This document shows positions 34,819-44,226 of a DNA stretch of 64,000 nt, in pieces. The DNA is from Paraburkholderia fungorum. Lineage in GTDB: Bacteria > Pseudomonadota > Gammaproteobacteria > Burkholderiales > Burkholderiaceae. The position numbers were made by a program, and so were the translations under genes. The DNA lies in NCBI RefSeq assembly GCF_902833645.1, contig NZ_CADFGE010000009.1:275719-339718 (forward strand). The letters run 5' to 3'. The notes below the pieces were generated by a model. That model saw nothing but the letters and a program-made list of their open reading frames with translations. It made no database searches and was not told the origin of the DNA. How positions within the stretch are numbered: the stretch's first letter is position 1; every line of letters starts with the position of its first letter.

Positions 34819-34850
34819 CCATACCGCGACCGTCTCCCGTCGCGGTATGG
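34819..34850. terminator. 12-bp perfect stem-loop between coupling and VirB genes
   Basis: CCATACCGCGAC (34819-34830) and its exact complement (34839-34850) enclose an eight-base loop. A short T-run follows about ten bases later on the plus strand, so it may terminate the traD transcript. An oriT-like structure is an alternative. The remaining space to 34996 has no gene. Confidence 0.5.
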
Positions 34851-34996
34851 ACATACGCGTTTTTGCGCCTGTCAAACACTGCAATCGCGAAAAGTTGAAA
34901 GAGCGGGTGATCGCAAGGCTTTTCGTTCAGGTTAAGACCGCCAGTCATCCGAAAATTTCTCCCAGATAGACGTCAAATTCCATTTGGGGAAAAAGG

Positions 34997-35989
34997 GTGT
35001 CCGATAAGGCTCACGTGATGGAAGTGCTCCGGAAGAATCTGGAGCCATTGAATACCCTGTTCGAGGATCCCGCCGTCAATGAGGTGATGGTCAATCCGGG
35101 CGGCATCGTGTACGCAGAGCGCGCTGGTGAAATGATCTTCATCGAGAACTCCGGCCTCAAGGATGTCCAAATTGAGAGCGCAATCGTTGCTCTCGCGAAA
35201 ACCGTCAACGAGAACGTACAGGCGAACACGGCTAAAACCTTCATTTCCGCGTCGGTCGAGAATCTGCGGATTGCCGGCGCCCTTGCGCCGGCATCGCACG
35301 GTGGACCGTCTCTATGTATCCGAAAGCATCAACAGGGTGGAAAGCGCCCGAACCTTGGTCAACTTGTCGAGCGGGGGATGCTCACCCACGAGCAAGCTGA
35401 TCTGCTGGTCAATCTCTTCGTGACAGAAAAGAAAAACGTCATGGTGGGTGGGCCAACGGGTAGCGGAAAAACCACGCTCGCGAATGCCCTATGCATGTGC
35501 ATTCCACCGTACGAGCGCGTCATCTCGGTCGAGGACTCGCTCGAACTTGAGCCTGATCTGAAGCATCACGTCCGCCTGCTGACGAATGCGTCGCGAGGTG
35601 TGACCGCTCAGCTCGCTGTGCAGCACACGCTGCGAGCCCGACCGGACCGCCTGATTCTCGGCGAGACCCGCGGTTCGGAAACGTTCGATTTGATCCGCGC
35701 TTTCAACTCGGGGCATGACGGATCGTTGAGTACCGTACACGCTAGTTCGGCGGAAGACATGTTGTACGCGCTGGAAATGCTCTACCAGATGAGTTTGCCA
35801 CCGGACGCAAGCCTGTCGCCGGAGGCAGTTCGTGGATATATCGCTCGCGCAGTGCACGTATGCGTGCATGTGACGCGGTCGGTGAAGCAGGGGGAGGACG
35901 GGAAATTCTATTACGTCCGTCGTGTCGGTGAAATCGTTCGTGTCAAAGGAGTTGAACATGGAAAGTACGTTGTCGAATCGCTTTGTTAA
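34997..35989 (+). CDS. virB11: VirB11-family traffic ATPase
   Basis: 330 residues. Walker A GGPTGSGKTT (about 151-160), an Asp box (VISVEDSLELE), Walker B RPDRLILGETRG and the His box SGHDGSLSTVHAS are all present. VirB11 forms a hexamer at the cytosolic base of the type IV secretion channel, powering pilus assembly and DNA transfer. GTG start at 34997 with an AAGG-type site; ATG at 35018 is possible. It is placed first in the virB run, unlike Agrobacterium, and its 3' end overlaps virB2 by 32 bases. Confidence 0.92.
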   Translation: MSDKAHVMEVLRKNLEPLNTLFEDPAVNEVMVNPGGIVYAERAGEMIFIENSGLKDVQIESAIVALAKTVNENVQANTAKTFISASVENLRIAGALAPASHGGPSLCIRKHQQGGKRPNLGQLVERGMLTHEQADLLVNLFVTEKKNVMVGGPTGSGKTTLANALCMCIPPYERVISVEDSLELEPDLKHHVRLLTNASRGVTAQLAVQHTLRARPDRLILGETRGSETFDLIRAFNSGHDGSLSTVHASSAEDMLYALEMLYQMSLPPDASLSPEAVRGYIARAVHVCVHVTRSVKQGEDGKFYYVRRVGEIVRVKGVEHGKYVVESLC

Positions 35990-36302
35990 GGGCGCGACCA
36001 AAGTGTCACGCATGTCGTCGGTGCAGGCCGCCGTCTTTGTCGCAGTGCTCGTCGCGAGCCAGTCGGTGATGGCGCAGACCTCGTCAGTGAACGTGTCGGG
36101 TCTGTGCATCATCCCGTCGATCCTGAAGGGGATCGTCGCGATCGTGGCAGTCGCCGCTGTTCTGCTGTGGGCGATTGCTCACTACATGAACAAGAACGAC
36201 ATGGCCGATCTGACCGTGAAGATTGGCGTGCCGACGGTGCTGGCGAGCGTCGCCGTCACGATCATCACGCAACTGGGACTGAACTCCCAGTGCTCCATCT
36301 AA
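35958..36302 (+). CDS. virB2: VirB2-like pilin
   Basis: 114 residues with a long signal-like N-terminus ending QSVMAQTSS, so cleavage after MAQ or MA is likely. Two hydrophobic helices follow (LKGIVAIVAVAAVLLWAIAHYM; GVPTVLASVAVTIITQLGL). Size and topology fit the VirB2/TrbC conjugative pilin. Two Cys remain in the mature part. AAGGAG precedes the ATG at 35958, inside the end of virB11. It forms the pilus and part of the channel. Confidence 0.8.
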   Translation: MESTLSNRFVKGATKVSRMSSVQAAVFVAVLVASQSVMAQTSSVNVSGLCIIPSILKGIVAIVAVAAVLLWAIAHYMNKNDMADLTVKIGVPTVLASVAVTIITQLGLNSQCSI

Positions 36303-36320
36303 CGTGATGAGCGAGTAGGC

Positions 36321-36647
36321 ATGCGTACTAGTCCCATCATTCAGGCAATCGTCAATCCGAAGATGTCCGGCGGCCTAAGTGGCGCTCATACCGCCGTCAT
36401 CTACGGATCGGCCTTTGTCGTGGGATACCTCGCGTATCAATGGCATTGGTGGGCGACGATCTTCCCGGTCGTCGCCGCGTTTGTTGCGCAGGCCTACTAC
36501 AAAAATCAGTTTCGGCATGATCTCTTTTCAACGGAGATCAGGAAGAACTACGACCAAATGGCTGACCGTTACCACCCGTGGCCTCGCGAGACTCTCCAGG
36601 GGCGGGGGCAACGTCCGAAAGGTTTCGGCCGCGACTTTCGGTGCTAG
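36321..36647 (+). CDS. virB3: VirB3-like membrane protein
   Basis: 108 residues. The N-terminal SPIIQAIVNPKMSGGLSGAH, a hydrophobic pair (VIYGSAFVVGYLAYQWHWWATIFPVVAAFV) and a cytosolic, basic C-terminus match VirB3/TrbD. It works with VirB4 at the inner membrane in pilus assembly. It is located directly between virB2 and virB4 as expected. Confidence 0.85.
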   Translation: MRTSPIIQAIVNPKMSGGLSGAHTAVIYGSAFVVGYLAYQWHWWATIFPVVAAFVAQAYYKNQFRHDLFSTEIRKNYDQMADRYHPWPRETLQGRGQRPKGFGRDFRC

Positions 36648-36673
36648 TCGGGCAGACTGGAAAGGTACTTGTC

Positions 36674-39220
36674 ATGGCAAAGTCGGCTGAACCGTTACAA
36701 CCCATATACCTGGAAAAGGAAGAGGAGCGCCCGCTTCAAGAGTTGCTCCCGTGGATGACCTATATCTCGGACAGCGTCATCCTAAACAAGGATGGATCGC
36801 TGCTGGCGGGATTCGAGTTCTCTGGTCTTGACCCCGACAACATCGATGACGAACTGGTCGATCGGTCTGTCGAAGAGTTCGAGCGGGCGATCAATGCGAA
36901 CCTCGACGAGCGGATCACGCTCTGGATCACGACCAAACGAAGAAAGGCGTACAGCTACCTCAAGCAGACCTTCAGGAATGAAGTGGCTCAGCGCGTCGAC
37001 GACGCGTATGCGAGACCGTTCCGCAACGGCGCGTTCTACGAGATGCACCACTGGCTATTCGTTCTCTATACGGGGAACACTGGGGTGGATGGCGTGATGG
37101 ACCGCGCTCGCCATATCGAGGCGGAAGAGCAGATTTCGGGGCCGATGGCCTACCTCAAGGCGATGAACGGATCGGTGTCGACCGCATCGGGGCTCGCGCG
37201 CGATCGCAGGCAACTCGAAATGAACTGGAAGACATTCGAGCAGATCGTCTCCTCGTTTGTCGGCGCCACGCCTGCCTTGTCGTTCCGCCGGCTGCAGGAG
37301 CGCGAACTCGATCGTGCACTGTTCCAGATTGTGAATCCGGCCAGCGAGTATGACGTTGTGGAGCGGCCGGACTATGCAATGCTGGATGGCTGGTTGCCAG
37401 CGGACTCGGTCGTCGTGGGCTCGGACGTCATCCGATTCACGGGCAACCGCGGTGACCGGTACGCGGCGGTCTACGGCGCAAAACAATGGCCGACCCGATC
37501 CAATCCGATGCTGCTCGAAAACTTGCTCCGATCTGACAATGAGCTTGTCGTGACCCAGATCGTGCGTTGCATGGGAAAGGAGGCGAGTGAAAAGGAACTG
37601 ACGGACGTCCGGAATTTCCTCAAGATGACTCAGTATTCCCTAGCCGCGACGGTTCTGTCGAAGGCAACGGGAAGGAAGCCAGAGGCAGCACCAGGCAAGG
37701 CCGAGCTCGTGGCAGATGCCGATAACGCGCTGAAGCGCCTAACCGGCGGCGGCCCGAATGCAGCGTATTACAACTTGTCGGTGATGGTGTTCGACCGAAA
37801 CAGAGAAACGCTCGAGCGACGTTGCGCAAACGTTGAGCGACTTTTCTCGCTCAAGCGACTGCTTACGGTCCGCGAGCGCGAGAACCTTGGTCCGAGCTAC
37901 ACCGCGATGATGCCGGGAAACTGGCAGTGGCAGGCACGCTACCATCTGATGCACGTGGACAACGTAGCGGACTTGGCCCCGATCTATACGATGAATCCAG
38001 GCCCTCGGATTCATGCGCACTTCTCAGAAGTGCTGAAAAAGCGGACGCCTCCGCACGCAATGTTCATCGACAGCTATGGCTGTCAATATCGCTGGGTGCC
38101 GCACGTCGGGCAAGTCGGCCATGCCATCCTGATCGCTCCGACGGAGTCAGGCAAAACGACATTCGTGAACTTCTGCCTGTCCCAGTTCCAGAAGTACGGC
38201 GATGTGAATACCTTCATCTTCGATCGGGATGCATCGGTCAAGATCACGACATTCCTGCACGGCGGAAAGTACCTTGATTACAAGGCCGGGTCCCTAAGGC
38301 TGAATCCGTTCAAGTTGGATGATGGCACTGACTTCAGCCGCATATGGGTGCGCGAGTTTCTCATCCGCATGCTCGAACTCTCCGGATATGAAGTTCAATC
38401 CGAAGATCGCGAAGAGATGGATCGAATCCTCGGCAACATGTATGACGAGCACTTCACCAGCCCGAGAACAATCGCGACGTTCCATGTCCTTTGTCCGCCC
38501 AGAATGTCTGAAGCCATCGGCGAATGGCTGCATGATCGGCCGTATGGAATTTTTGACAACGAGGAAAACGACTTCAATCTCGAAGCGTGGACCGCCATCG
38601 AAATGAAAGAACTCGCGGCGATTCCTCGTCTGTTCGAGATGTTCATGGAATACGCGTTCCGTTGCATCGATATGTCGCTCGATGGGCGGCCGACGTTTAT
38701 CTATCTCGAGGAAGCGTCGTTCTTGCTCCAGGTCGAAACGTTCGCGAAAAAGATCGGCGACTGGCTCAAAACGTTCCGGAAAAAGAACGCTTTCGTATGG
38801 CTCACGGTACAGAGCCCCGGTTCGATAAATGGTCCTGTACGGGAGGATCTTATCGATAACATCAAGACGACGATCCTGATGTACAACAACAAGGTCGAGT
38901 CACACCGTGAGTTTTATAAGAAGAACTTCGGTCTCAATGACACGCAGATCAATCGGGTTGGTCGTCTGCGTCCTCGACTTGAATATATGTTCGTGCAGGA
39001 CAATTTCACGAGGGTCGTTCAGACGGTGTTTACCCCGGAAGTTCTGAACTACCTGCGGTCGGAGAAACATCTGCAGACCGTCTTCAACAAGCACAAGGCG
39101 ACGGAAAAGACTAACCCTAACTGGCTTGACGACTACCTTGCGGAAGCCGCGACCATGAAACGAGTGGACTATGACCGTGAACCTGAAAGTGAAGAAAACG
39201 TCGATGCGCAATCTGCCTAA
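36674..39220 (+). CDS. virB4: VirB4-family ATPase
   Basis: 848 residues. An N-terminal VirB4/TrbE region (LLPWMTYISDSVILNKDGSL) is followed by a C-terminal motor with Walker A APTESGKTT near 487-495 and Walker B PTFIYLEEAS near 673-682, then VWLTVQSPGSINGPVREDLIDN. It is the largest ATPase of the channel. The start at 36674 follows AAAGG; the open frame runs further upstream over virB3 without a good site. The 3' end overlaps virB5 by 17 bases. Confidence 0.95.
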   Translation: MAKSAEPLQPIYLEKEEERPLQELLPWMTYISDSVILNKDGSLLAGFEFSGLDPDNIDDELVDRSVEEFERAINANLDERITLWITTKRRKAYSYLKQTFRNEVAQRVDDAYARPFRNGAFYEMHHWLFVLYTGNTGVDGVMDRARHIEAEEQISGPMAYLKAMNGSVSTASGLARDRRQLEMNWKTFEQIVSSFVGATPALSFRRLQERELDRALFQIVNPASEYDVVERPDYAMLDGWLPADSVVVGSDVIRFTGNRGDRYAAVYGAKQWPTRSNPMLLENLLRSDNELVVTQIVRCMGKEASEKELTDVRNFLKMTQYSLAATVLSKATGRKPEAAPGKAELVADADNALKRLTGGGPNAAYYNLSVMVFDRNRETLERRCANVERLFSLKRLLTVRERENLGPSYTAMMPGNWQWQARYHLMHVDNVADLAPIYTMNPGPRIHAHFSEVLKKRTPPHAMFIDSYGCQYRWVPHVGQVGHAILIAPTESGKTTFVNFCLSQFQKYGDVNTFIFDRDASVKITTFLHGGKYLDYKAGSLRLNPFKLDDGTDFSRIWVREFLIRMLELSGYEVQSEDREEMDRILGNMYDEHFTSPRTIATFHVLCPPRMSEAIGEWLHDRPYGIFDNEENDFNLEAWTAIEMKELAAIPRLFEMFMEYAFRCIDMSLDGRPTFIYLEEASFLLQVETFAKKIGDWLKTFRKKNAFVWLTVQSPGSINGPVREDLIDNIKTTILMYNNKVESHREFYKKNFGLNDTQINRVGRLRPRLEYMFVQDNFTRVVQTVFTPEVLNYLRSEKHLQTVFNKHKATEKTNPNWLDDYLAEAATMKRVDYDREPESEENVDAQSA

Positions 39221-39980
39221 GATTTTCGCGCTCCTTGCTCTGTCTGCGGCTGCAATTCCAGCCTTTGCCGGCGGGGGAGGCGGGATAGTCTTCGACCCGA
39301 CAAATTTCGTCGAGAACTTGCAGACGGCAGTCCAGACCCTTTCGCAGGAGCAACTGCAGATCCAGTCTGCTGTGCGTGAGGTTCAGATGCTGCAGAACTC
39401 GGTAAAGAACGCCACGAACACTGTCAACAACCTCACAGGGATTCGTTCTATCGCTGGGGCGCAAGGGTCCATCAACAGTTTGATGACCCAGTGGAACGTC
39501 GACGCGTCGTTAATGAATCAACTCGGCGGGCAGGCGAATTTTGTTCAGGGCGTGATGTCGCAATATGCTGCGACGCCGACGAACGGTACCTTCACAAGTT
39601 ATATCCAGAACCTCGCAGGCCAGTCGGCGGCGGGGCAACAGAACGCCACGTCACTGATCGCGAATTACACAAACATGTCGAACGAGCTGCAGAAGACGAT
39701 GCAGCAACGCCAGGCGATTGCGATGCAAAACAGCGGGGCGCTCGGTGCGAACGACCAGGCGCAGATCACAAACGCGTCACTGGACAACATCGCGGAGATC
39801 AACCAGGCGACGTTGCAAGGTATTCAGACAATGGTTCGGCAGGAAGCCTACAAGCAGTCGGTCGAGACTGCAGGAACGCAATCGTCGCAACAGGCAACCT
39901 CGAACGCCAGCGCAATGGCTCAAAAAGCTGCGCAGAGCGCTGTCAGCGTGCCTACCGCTGCAAATATCCTCGGCTATTAA
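39204..39980 (+). CDS. virB5: VirB5/TrbJ-like pilus-tip protein
   Basis: 258 residues with a signal peptide (MRNLPKIFALLALSAAAIPAFA). The mature protein is helical and Gln/Asn-rich (FVENLQTAVQTLSQEQLQIQ; QLQNSVKNATNTVNNLTG-like repeats), as in TrbJ/VirB5 minor pilins. The ATG at 39204 gives a canonical signal peptide; an in-frame ATG at 39171 would lengthen the basic region by 11 residues and cannot be excluded. Located in the usual place between virB4 and virB6. Confidence 0.8.
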   Translation: MRNLPKIFALLALSAAAIPAFAGGGGGIVFDPTNFVENLQTAVQTLSQEQLQIQSAVREVQMLQNSVKNATNTVNNLTGIRSIAGAQGSINSLMTQWNVDASLMNQLGGQANFVQGVMSQYAATPTNGTFTSYIQNLAGQSAAGQQNATSLIANYTNMSNELQKTMQQRQAIAMQNSGALGANDQAQITNASLDNIAEINQATLQGIQTMVRQEAYKQSVETAGTQSSQQATSNASAMAQKAAQSAVSVPTAANILGY

Positions 39981-40007
39981 GCGTGAGGCTCATGTGAGAA
40001 AAATGGC

Positions 40008-41477
40008 ATGATCAAGACTTCATGGAAGCACACCCTCTTGCTGTTGGTGTTACCGCTTTTGTTGGTCATGCCAGGGCAAAGCCGAGCGGGTGTTGTGGAT
40101 GATCTCACGAACGCTCTCAGTTCCGGGAGTAACTCGGCCTGCACGCCGTTGACGCCGGGAGATACCGCAAACTGGAAAGCGGTAAGCAACATCTCGAACA
40201 TCATCCTGTCGCCAATCAATAGCGCTCAGTCGACCATTTCCTCCAAGGCGAACTCGATGGCGGCAAGCGCGACGTCGATCGCATTAGTGCTTGCCGGCGT
40301 TCTCTCCCTTTCCTATTTTCTGTGGGGAATCGTGGACTCCTTCGCCGGGAGTGGAGATAGCTTCATGGGGATCGTGGTTGGCTCATTGGTGCCGGCGGTG
40401 GTTGTGGCTGCGTGCTTGGGATCGTACTCATCGCTGGTTGGAACGAGCGGCGGTCTACAGGGAGTTCTCAGCTCCTTTACGCAGGCCGCGACGGGATCTT
40501 CATCAGCGTCGAGTGCCATCTCCACGTTCATGCAACAGATATTCAACACCTTAGCATCGACTGTTGTTGCGTTCTTCCAGGCATTGGGTTGCATACCGCT
40601 ACTCAGTTGGACGATCGGTCTCATCGCTGAAGTGCTCTTGGGATCGATCATCATCATCGCGGCACTGATCTTTGCCGTGGTCTCCGTTGGTGAACTGGTA
40701 GGCGTGATGCTGACCGGGATTCTGATGGTCGGTATCGGTGTCGCGGTAGGCCCGTTGTTTGTTGCGTGTGCAGTGTGTAAGTGGTCGAACGATTTTTTCA
40801 AGGGCTGGCTAAAGTTCCTTTTGGGTGCGTCCGCGTATCAGATGGTTATCAGCGTGGTTCTTTCGCTCGTGTCGTCCATGCTCACATCGGCGCAAACGCA
40901 GATTTCGAGTGTGAACCCTGCAACGGCCGACTCTACCTCAGGGATCTCGATTGCGGGCCTCCTCGGCTTGCTCGGCATCACGTGGATCCTGACGCATCTG
41001 TTTAAAGAGATCCCACGGATTGCGAGTTCGCTGTTCGGTGGTGGAGCTATGGGCCACGCGAGCTTCAACAAGGCTGCCAGCACGATGGCGCAGGCGGGTA
41101 TGCAAATGGCCGCGGCGAGTGCAGGCATGGCCGCAGCCGTTAGTGAAATGGTCAAGGAGAAAATCGGCGGCGACGGAGGCGGAGGATCCGGTGGTGGCGA
41201 AGGATCGAGCGGGAGCAGCGGTGGCTCTAGCGGACCGTCGGTTTCAAGCGAATCAGGGTCGTTTAGCGCCGCACCTCAACTGGCTGGCCCCAGTGCCGGC
41301 GACTCTGGATCATTTAGCGGCGGCCCTCAATTGAGCGGGCCTGGGGGTGGTGGTGCAAGCGGACAAGGAGGTGGTGCAGGCCCGGGCTCTCCCCCTGGTG
41401 CTGGTGATAGCGGGGGTGGTGGAGGGGATCAGTGGCATGACTATGGCGGCGGCTGGGAGGTGGATACAGGCCATTAA
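40008..41477 (+). CDS. virB6: VirB6/TrbL-like polytopic channel protein
   Basis: 489 residues. A cleavable-looking signal (MIKTSWKHTLLLLVLPLLLV) is followed by a periplasmic loop with Cys and five or six membrane spans between about 80 and 345 (ASATSIALVLAGVLSLSYFLWG; LLGSIIIIAALIFAVVSVG; VGIGVAVGPLFVACAVCKW). The last 110 residues are a Gly/Ser-rich low-complexity tail ending in a Trp/Tyr patch, as in TrbL proteins. A strong terminator follows at 41493-41528, ending this transcription unit. Confidence 0.85.
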   Translation: MIKTSWKHTLLLLVLPLLLVMPGQSRAGVVDDLTNALSSGSNSACTPLTPGDTANWKAVSNISNIILSPINSAQSTISSKANSMAASATSIALVLAGVLSLSYFLWGIVDSFAGSGDSFMGIVVGSLVPAVVVAACLGSYSSLVGTSGGLQGVLSSFTQAATGSSSASSAISTFMQQIFNTLASTVVAFFQALGCIPLLSWTIGLIAEVLLGSIIIIAALIFAVVSVGELVGVMLTGILMVGIGVAVGPLFVACAVCKWSNDFFKGWLKFLLGASAYQMVISVVLSLVSSMLTSAQTQISSVNPATADSTSGISIAGLLGLLGITWILTHLFKEIPRIASSLFGGGAMGHASFNKAASTMAQAGMQMAAASAGMAAAVSEMVKEKIGGDGGGGSGGGEGSSGSSGGSSGPSVSSESGSFSAAPQLAGPSAGDSGSFSGGPQLSGPGGGGASGQGGGAGPGSPPGAGDSGGGGGDQWHDYGGGWEVDTGH

Positions 41478-41492
41478 TAACCGCCGAAATGC

Positions 41493-41528
41493 AAACGCCC
41501 CCAGAACGTGATTTCGAGGGCGTTTTTT
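41493..41528 (+). terminator. Intrinsic terminator after virB6
   Basis: AAACGCCC (41493-41500) pairs with GGGCGTTT (41518-41525) across a 17-base loop and is followed by a run of T. It lies 16 bases after the virB6 stop. It splits the VirB genes into two transcripts, so virB8 onward needs its own promoter in 42275-42612. Confidence 0.75.
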
Positions 41529-41560
41529 CGTGTCGAACTTCGAACAGTTTTCGTAAAAAG

Positions 41561-42274
41561 CTACTTTGCCTTGTGTCGGTCGATGACGCTGACTACGGTC
41601 CTCCATGGATCCTCTTCCCACAGATTGCATTCTACGTGACTACCATCTGGCAGTAGGTGTCGCACGGTGCCAGGGGACGGCTGATTGCCCGCGACACGCC
41701 ACGCGTACATAACGATATAGCCGTACGCGAGAAAGGCTTCCGGGGTGTTCCACTCCACCACGACCACGCCGCTTTGCCAGCCCATTCCGCCTATATGCGT
41801 ACCGATGAGCTTCGGCGCATCTTTTGCGAGCGGATAAGGGTGACCTTGGACATGAAGGGCGCCGATCACCATGCCGAGCGAAAGTGTTCGTGCGCCGTCT
41901 TCTGGATAGACGTTTCCGCGAAAGGCCGCGCCCGGCTCCACCTTCGTTTCGTACTGTTCGGGACGAGCGTTCGGATCTCCAACCACCACGGCTCCGTCCG
42001 GCGTCGCATGACGAAGGAAAGGAACCTCGATCGACGAAGCGACGTGTTTCCACGCCTGGATAACGAGGCCCGAATACTGGACGAGGGCCGCCTTGTTCCT
42101 GTACTTGATGGTGACGACGTTGTTGACGTCCTCGATGCCGAGAATCTGTTCGCCTGGAGAAAAATAGCGCATCGCGCTCTCGTCGGGCCTCGCGAGCACT
42201 TTCATGGCGCCATACAAGTAGGCATAGCGTTGGGCGCGGCCGCGATTTTCCGGAACTACCGCGATAAGGGACAT
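41561..42274 (-). CDS. Hypothetical protein encoded against the VirB genes, internally repeated
   Basis: 237 residues (MSLIAVVPENRGRAQRYAYL, ...), no signal peptide or membrane span. Two parts resemble each other. VIQAWKHVASSIEVPFLRHATPDGAVVV near 70-97 aligns with VMYAWRVAGNQPSPGTVRHLLPDGSHVE near 193-220, suggesting an internal duplication. The start at 42274 has GAGG at good spacing; the frame continues upstream without one. It is the only minus-strand gene inside the transfer region. A role in exclusion or regulation of transfer is possible but unsupported. Confidence 0.6.
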   Translation of the reverse strand: MSLIAVVPENRGRAQRYAYLYGAMKVLARPDESAMRYFSPGEQILGIEDVNNVVTIKYRNKAALVQYSGLVIQAWKHVASSIEVPFLRHATPDGAVVVGDPNARPEQYETKVEPGAAFRGNVYPEDGARTLSLGMVIGALHVQGHPYPLAKDAPKLIGTHIGGMGWQSGVVVVEWNTPEAFLAYGYIVMYAWRVAGNQPSPGTVRHLLPDGSHVECNLWEEDPWRTVVSVIDRHKAK

Positions 42275-42612
42275 TGCAACCTCGACGATTGTTAGTGATG
42301 TGCGACGTGATTTCTCTGCACTTGGAGCAATCATATCGCCTAGTATCCTGGTGGCAAGTTGCAATGATGATTCATGTGACCAGCTTCATTCACTCGAATG
42401 GCGTGCGTAGGATATTCGGCGCCTTGGGAATTGAAAGTGCCCGGATATACAAGCCCTTGCGAGCCGTCTCGCGTCATGAGCGGACGCTTCCAAAACTCAG
42501 ATTCCATACGATTGATTCCTCAGGTTTCCCGATTCTGAGCCCCTAGAAAACCCGTGGATTGTCGCTCGCATTCAAGTCCTGATGTATGTCGCCCGTCAGG
42601 AGAATGTGTGCC
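42275..42612. promoter_or_regulatory. Divergent intergenic region before virB8
   Basis: About 340 bases between the divergent starts of the minus-strand gene and virB8. No gene is supported. Because a terminator closes the virB6 unit, a promoter for virB8 onward is expected here. I cannot point to clear -35/-10 elements. Confidence 0.4.
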
Positions 42613-43326
42613 ATGAAGACATCTAGCCAAAAGCCCGCTAAGCGGCCCGAATCGTCCAAGCGACCTTCGGTCCCTCCGTACACGCCTGGTCCGATCCGCG
42701 AATCCGCCGTTCGCAAGTATTTTGCGCGCGGCGAGATGGAGCGCATCACTGCGAATCGCTGGTTTCTGGCCACTGTCTTCCTTGCCGGTCTGACGTTTGT
42801 GAACTCGGTTGCCTGGATCGTGTTCCTGCCGCTGAAGACGATACAAACGATTGTTGTGCACGAGAACAGTGCTGGTCGTGAAACAGCCGATCTGAGCGGC
42901 ACCGCGTCGTACGTTCCGGACCACGCGGCGATCGAATACTTCCTGTCGGAGTGGATCAACAACGCGTACGACATCAATGCTTCCACGATTGACGGGAATC
43001 TCGCGCTTGCCGGCAAGATGACCGTCGGCGACGCGACCGATCAACTGAACGCCTTGCTACACAAAGAGAACCCGTACTCGAAGTTGCACGACAACCCGCA
43101 GCTACGCCAGACGTTCAACCGCCTGACGGCGAACTGGATCACGGACGACACGCTGATTATTCGCTTCACCGTCACTGAGCTTGATGCTCCGGGTTCTACG
43201 CCCAAGGTTTCGACCTGGGCCATGACCATCACTTTCGTACGCATCCCGCCGACGACGATCGAGCAAGTCAAGATCAACCCGGGTGGCATCTACGTGAAGA
43301 GCTTTAACGTCAACCAGGAACAATGA
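42613..43326 (+). CDS. virB8: VirB8-like inner-membrane protein
   Basis: 237 residues: a cytosolic Lys/Pro-rich N-terminus, one membrane span at about 50-71 (WFLATVFLAGLTFVNSVAWI) and a periplasmic VirB8 domain (YFLSEWINNAYDINASTIDG; NPQLRQTFNRLTANW). VirB8 nucleates channel assembly with VirB9 and VirB10. AGGAG lies ten bases before the ATG at 42613; the ATG nine bases earlier is too close to it. Confidence 0.85.
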   Translation: MKTSSQKPAKRPESSKRPSVPPYTPGPIRESAVRKYFARGEMERITANRWFLATVFLAGLTFVNSVAWIVFLPLKTIQTIVVHENSAGRETADLSGTASYVPDHAAIEYFLSEWINNAYDINASTIDGNLALAGKMTVGDATDQLNALLHKENPYSKLHDNPQLRQTFNRLTANWITDDTLIIRFTVTELDAPGSTPKVSTWAMTITFVRIPPTTIEQVKINPGGIYVKSFNVNQEQ

Positions 43327-43375
43327 TCGCCGCTGCCGGAAAGGCAGTTGCGGATCTCCGACAAGGTTTCTTTCT

Positions 43376-44218
43376 ATGAAAAATTCGGCCCGCTCGATCG
43401 CTCGCGCGATCCTGATCTCAGCACTCCTTGGCTTATTCGCTACGGTGCATGCTGGGGAGAGCGCTTATCGCAATCCGGCCGAAACTCCGGTTCCGTCGCC
43501 GTTTGACGATCGTATCGTCACCTTCACTTATAGCGCGGACGCGGTTTTTCCGCTCCTCACTCAATCAGGTGAGTCGACTCACATCCAGCTTGAGCCGGGC
43601 GAGGGCGTAACGGAAAAGCCGACGCTGGGTGACACGATTCAATGGCGCATCAGTGGCGGCCCAACGAATCTGTACGTGAAGCCGGTCCGCTCGGGCATCT
43701 CGACGACTCTCACGCTCGTGACGAACAAGCGCACGTACGAGTTCTACCTTGTCGCGTCGGCGCCGGGCGGCAAGTTCTACCAGCAGGTGAGTTTTAACTA
43801 CCCGGAGGAAGTTCGGGAAGTCCAGCTTCAGGCCAAGCAGCAAGCTGAGAGTTTTATTGCGGAGAAGCATCGTCTCGACAGTCAGGTCCTGACGCCGGCG
43901 CTCGATCCAACCTCATACCACTATGGCTACAAGATCGGCGGAGACGCTCCCTTTCGCCCGATCGACGTGTTCGACGATGGCACAAAGACCTTCTTCCGTT
44001 TGCCCGGCGTGCAGGACATTCCTGCGGTCTTCATTCCAGACGATCACAAGCGCCTTGAGTTGATCGTGACCCGGGTGGAAGGGAACTTCATCATTGCTGA
44101 TCGAATCGGTGATCACTTTGTTCTGAAGCTCGACGATCAAGAGGTTTCGGTCGACTCGGATCGTGTGAAGCACTGGTGGAACGCCGGCTCCAGCAGCAAC
44201 AAAAACTACCAAAACTGA
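43376..44218 (+). CDS. virB9: VirB9/TrbG-like outer-membrane core protein
   Basis: 280 residues with a signal peptide (MKNSARSIARAILISALLGL, ending TVHA at 26). The N-terminal domain (DDRIVTFTYSADAVFPLLTQ; THIQLEPGE) and C-terminal beta domain (YGYKIGGDAPFRPIDVFDDG; TKTFFRLPGVQDIPAVFI) are classic VirB9/CagX. It forms the outer-membrane core with VirB10. No separate VirB7 lipoprotein gene is visible nearby. Confidence 0.92.
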   Translation: MKNSARSIARAILISALLGLFATVHAGESAYRNPAETPVPSPFDDRIVTFTYSADAVFPLLTQSGESTHIQLEPGEGVTEKPTLGDTIQWRISGGPTNLYVKPVRSGISTTLTLVTNKRTYEFYLVASAPGGKFYQQVSFNYPEEVREVQLQAKQQAESFIAEKHRLDSQVLTPALDPTSYHYGYKIGGDAPFRPIDVFDDGTKTFFRLPGVQDIPAVFIPDDHKRLELIVTRVEGNFIIADRIGDHFVLKLDDQEVSVDSDRVKHWWNAGSSSNKNYQN

Positions 44219-44226
44219 GGCCGAAG

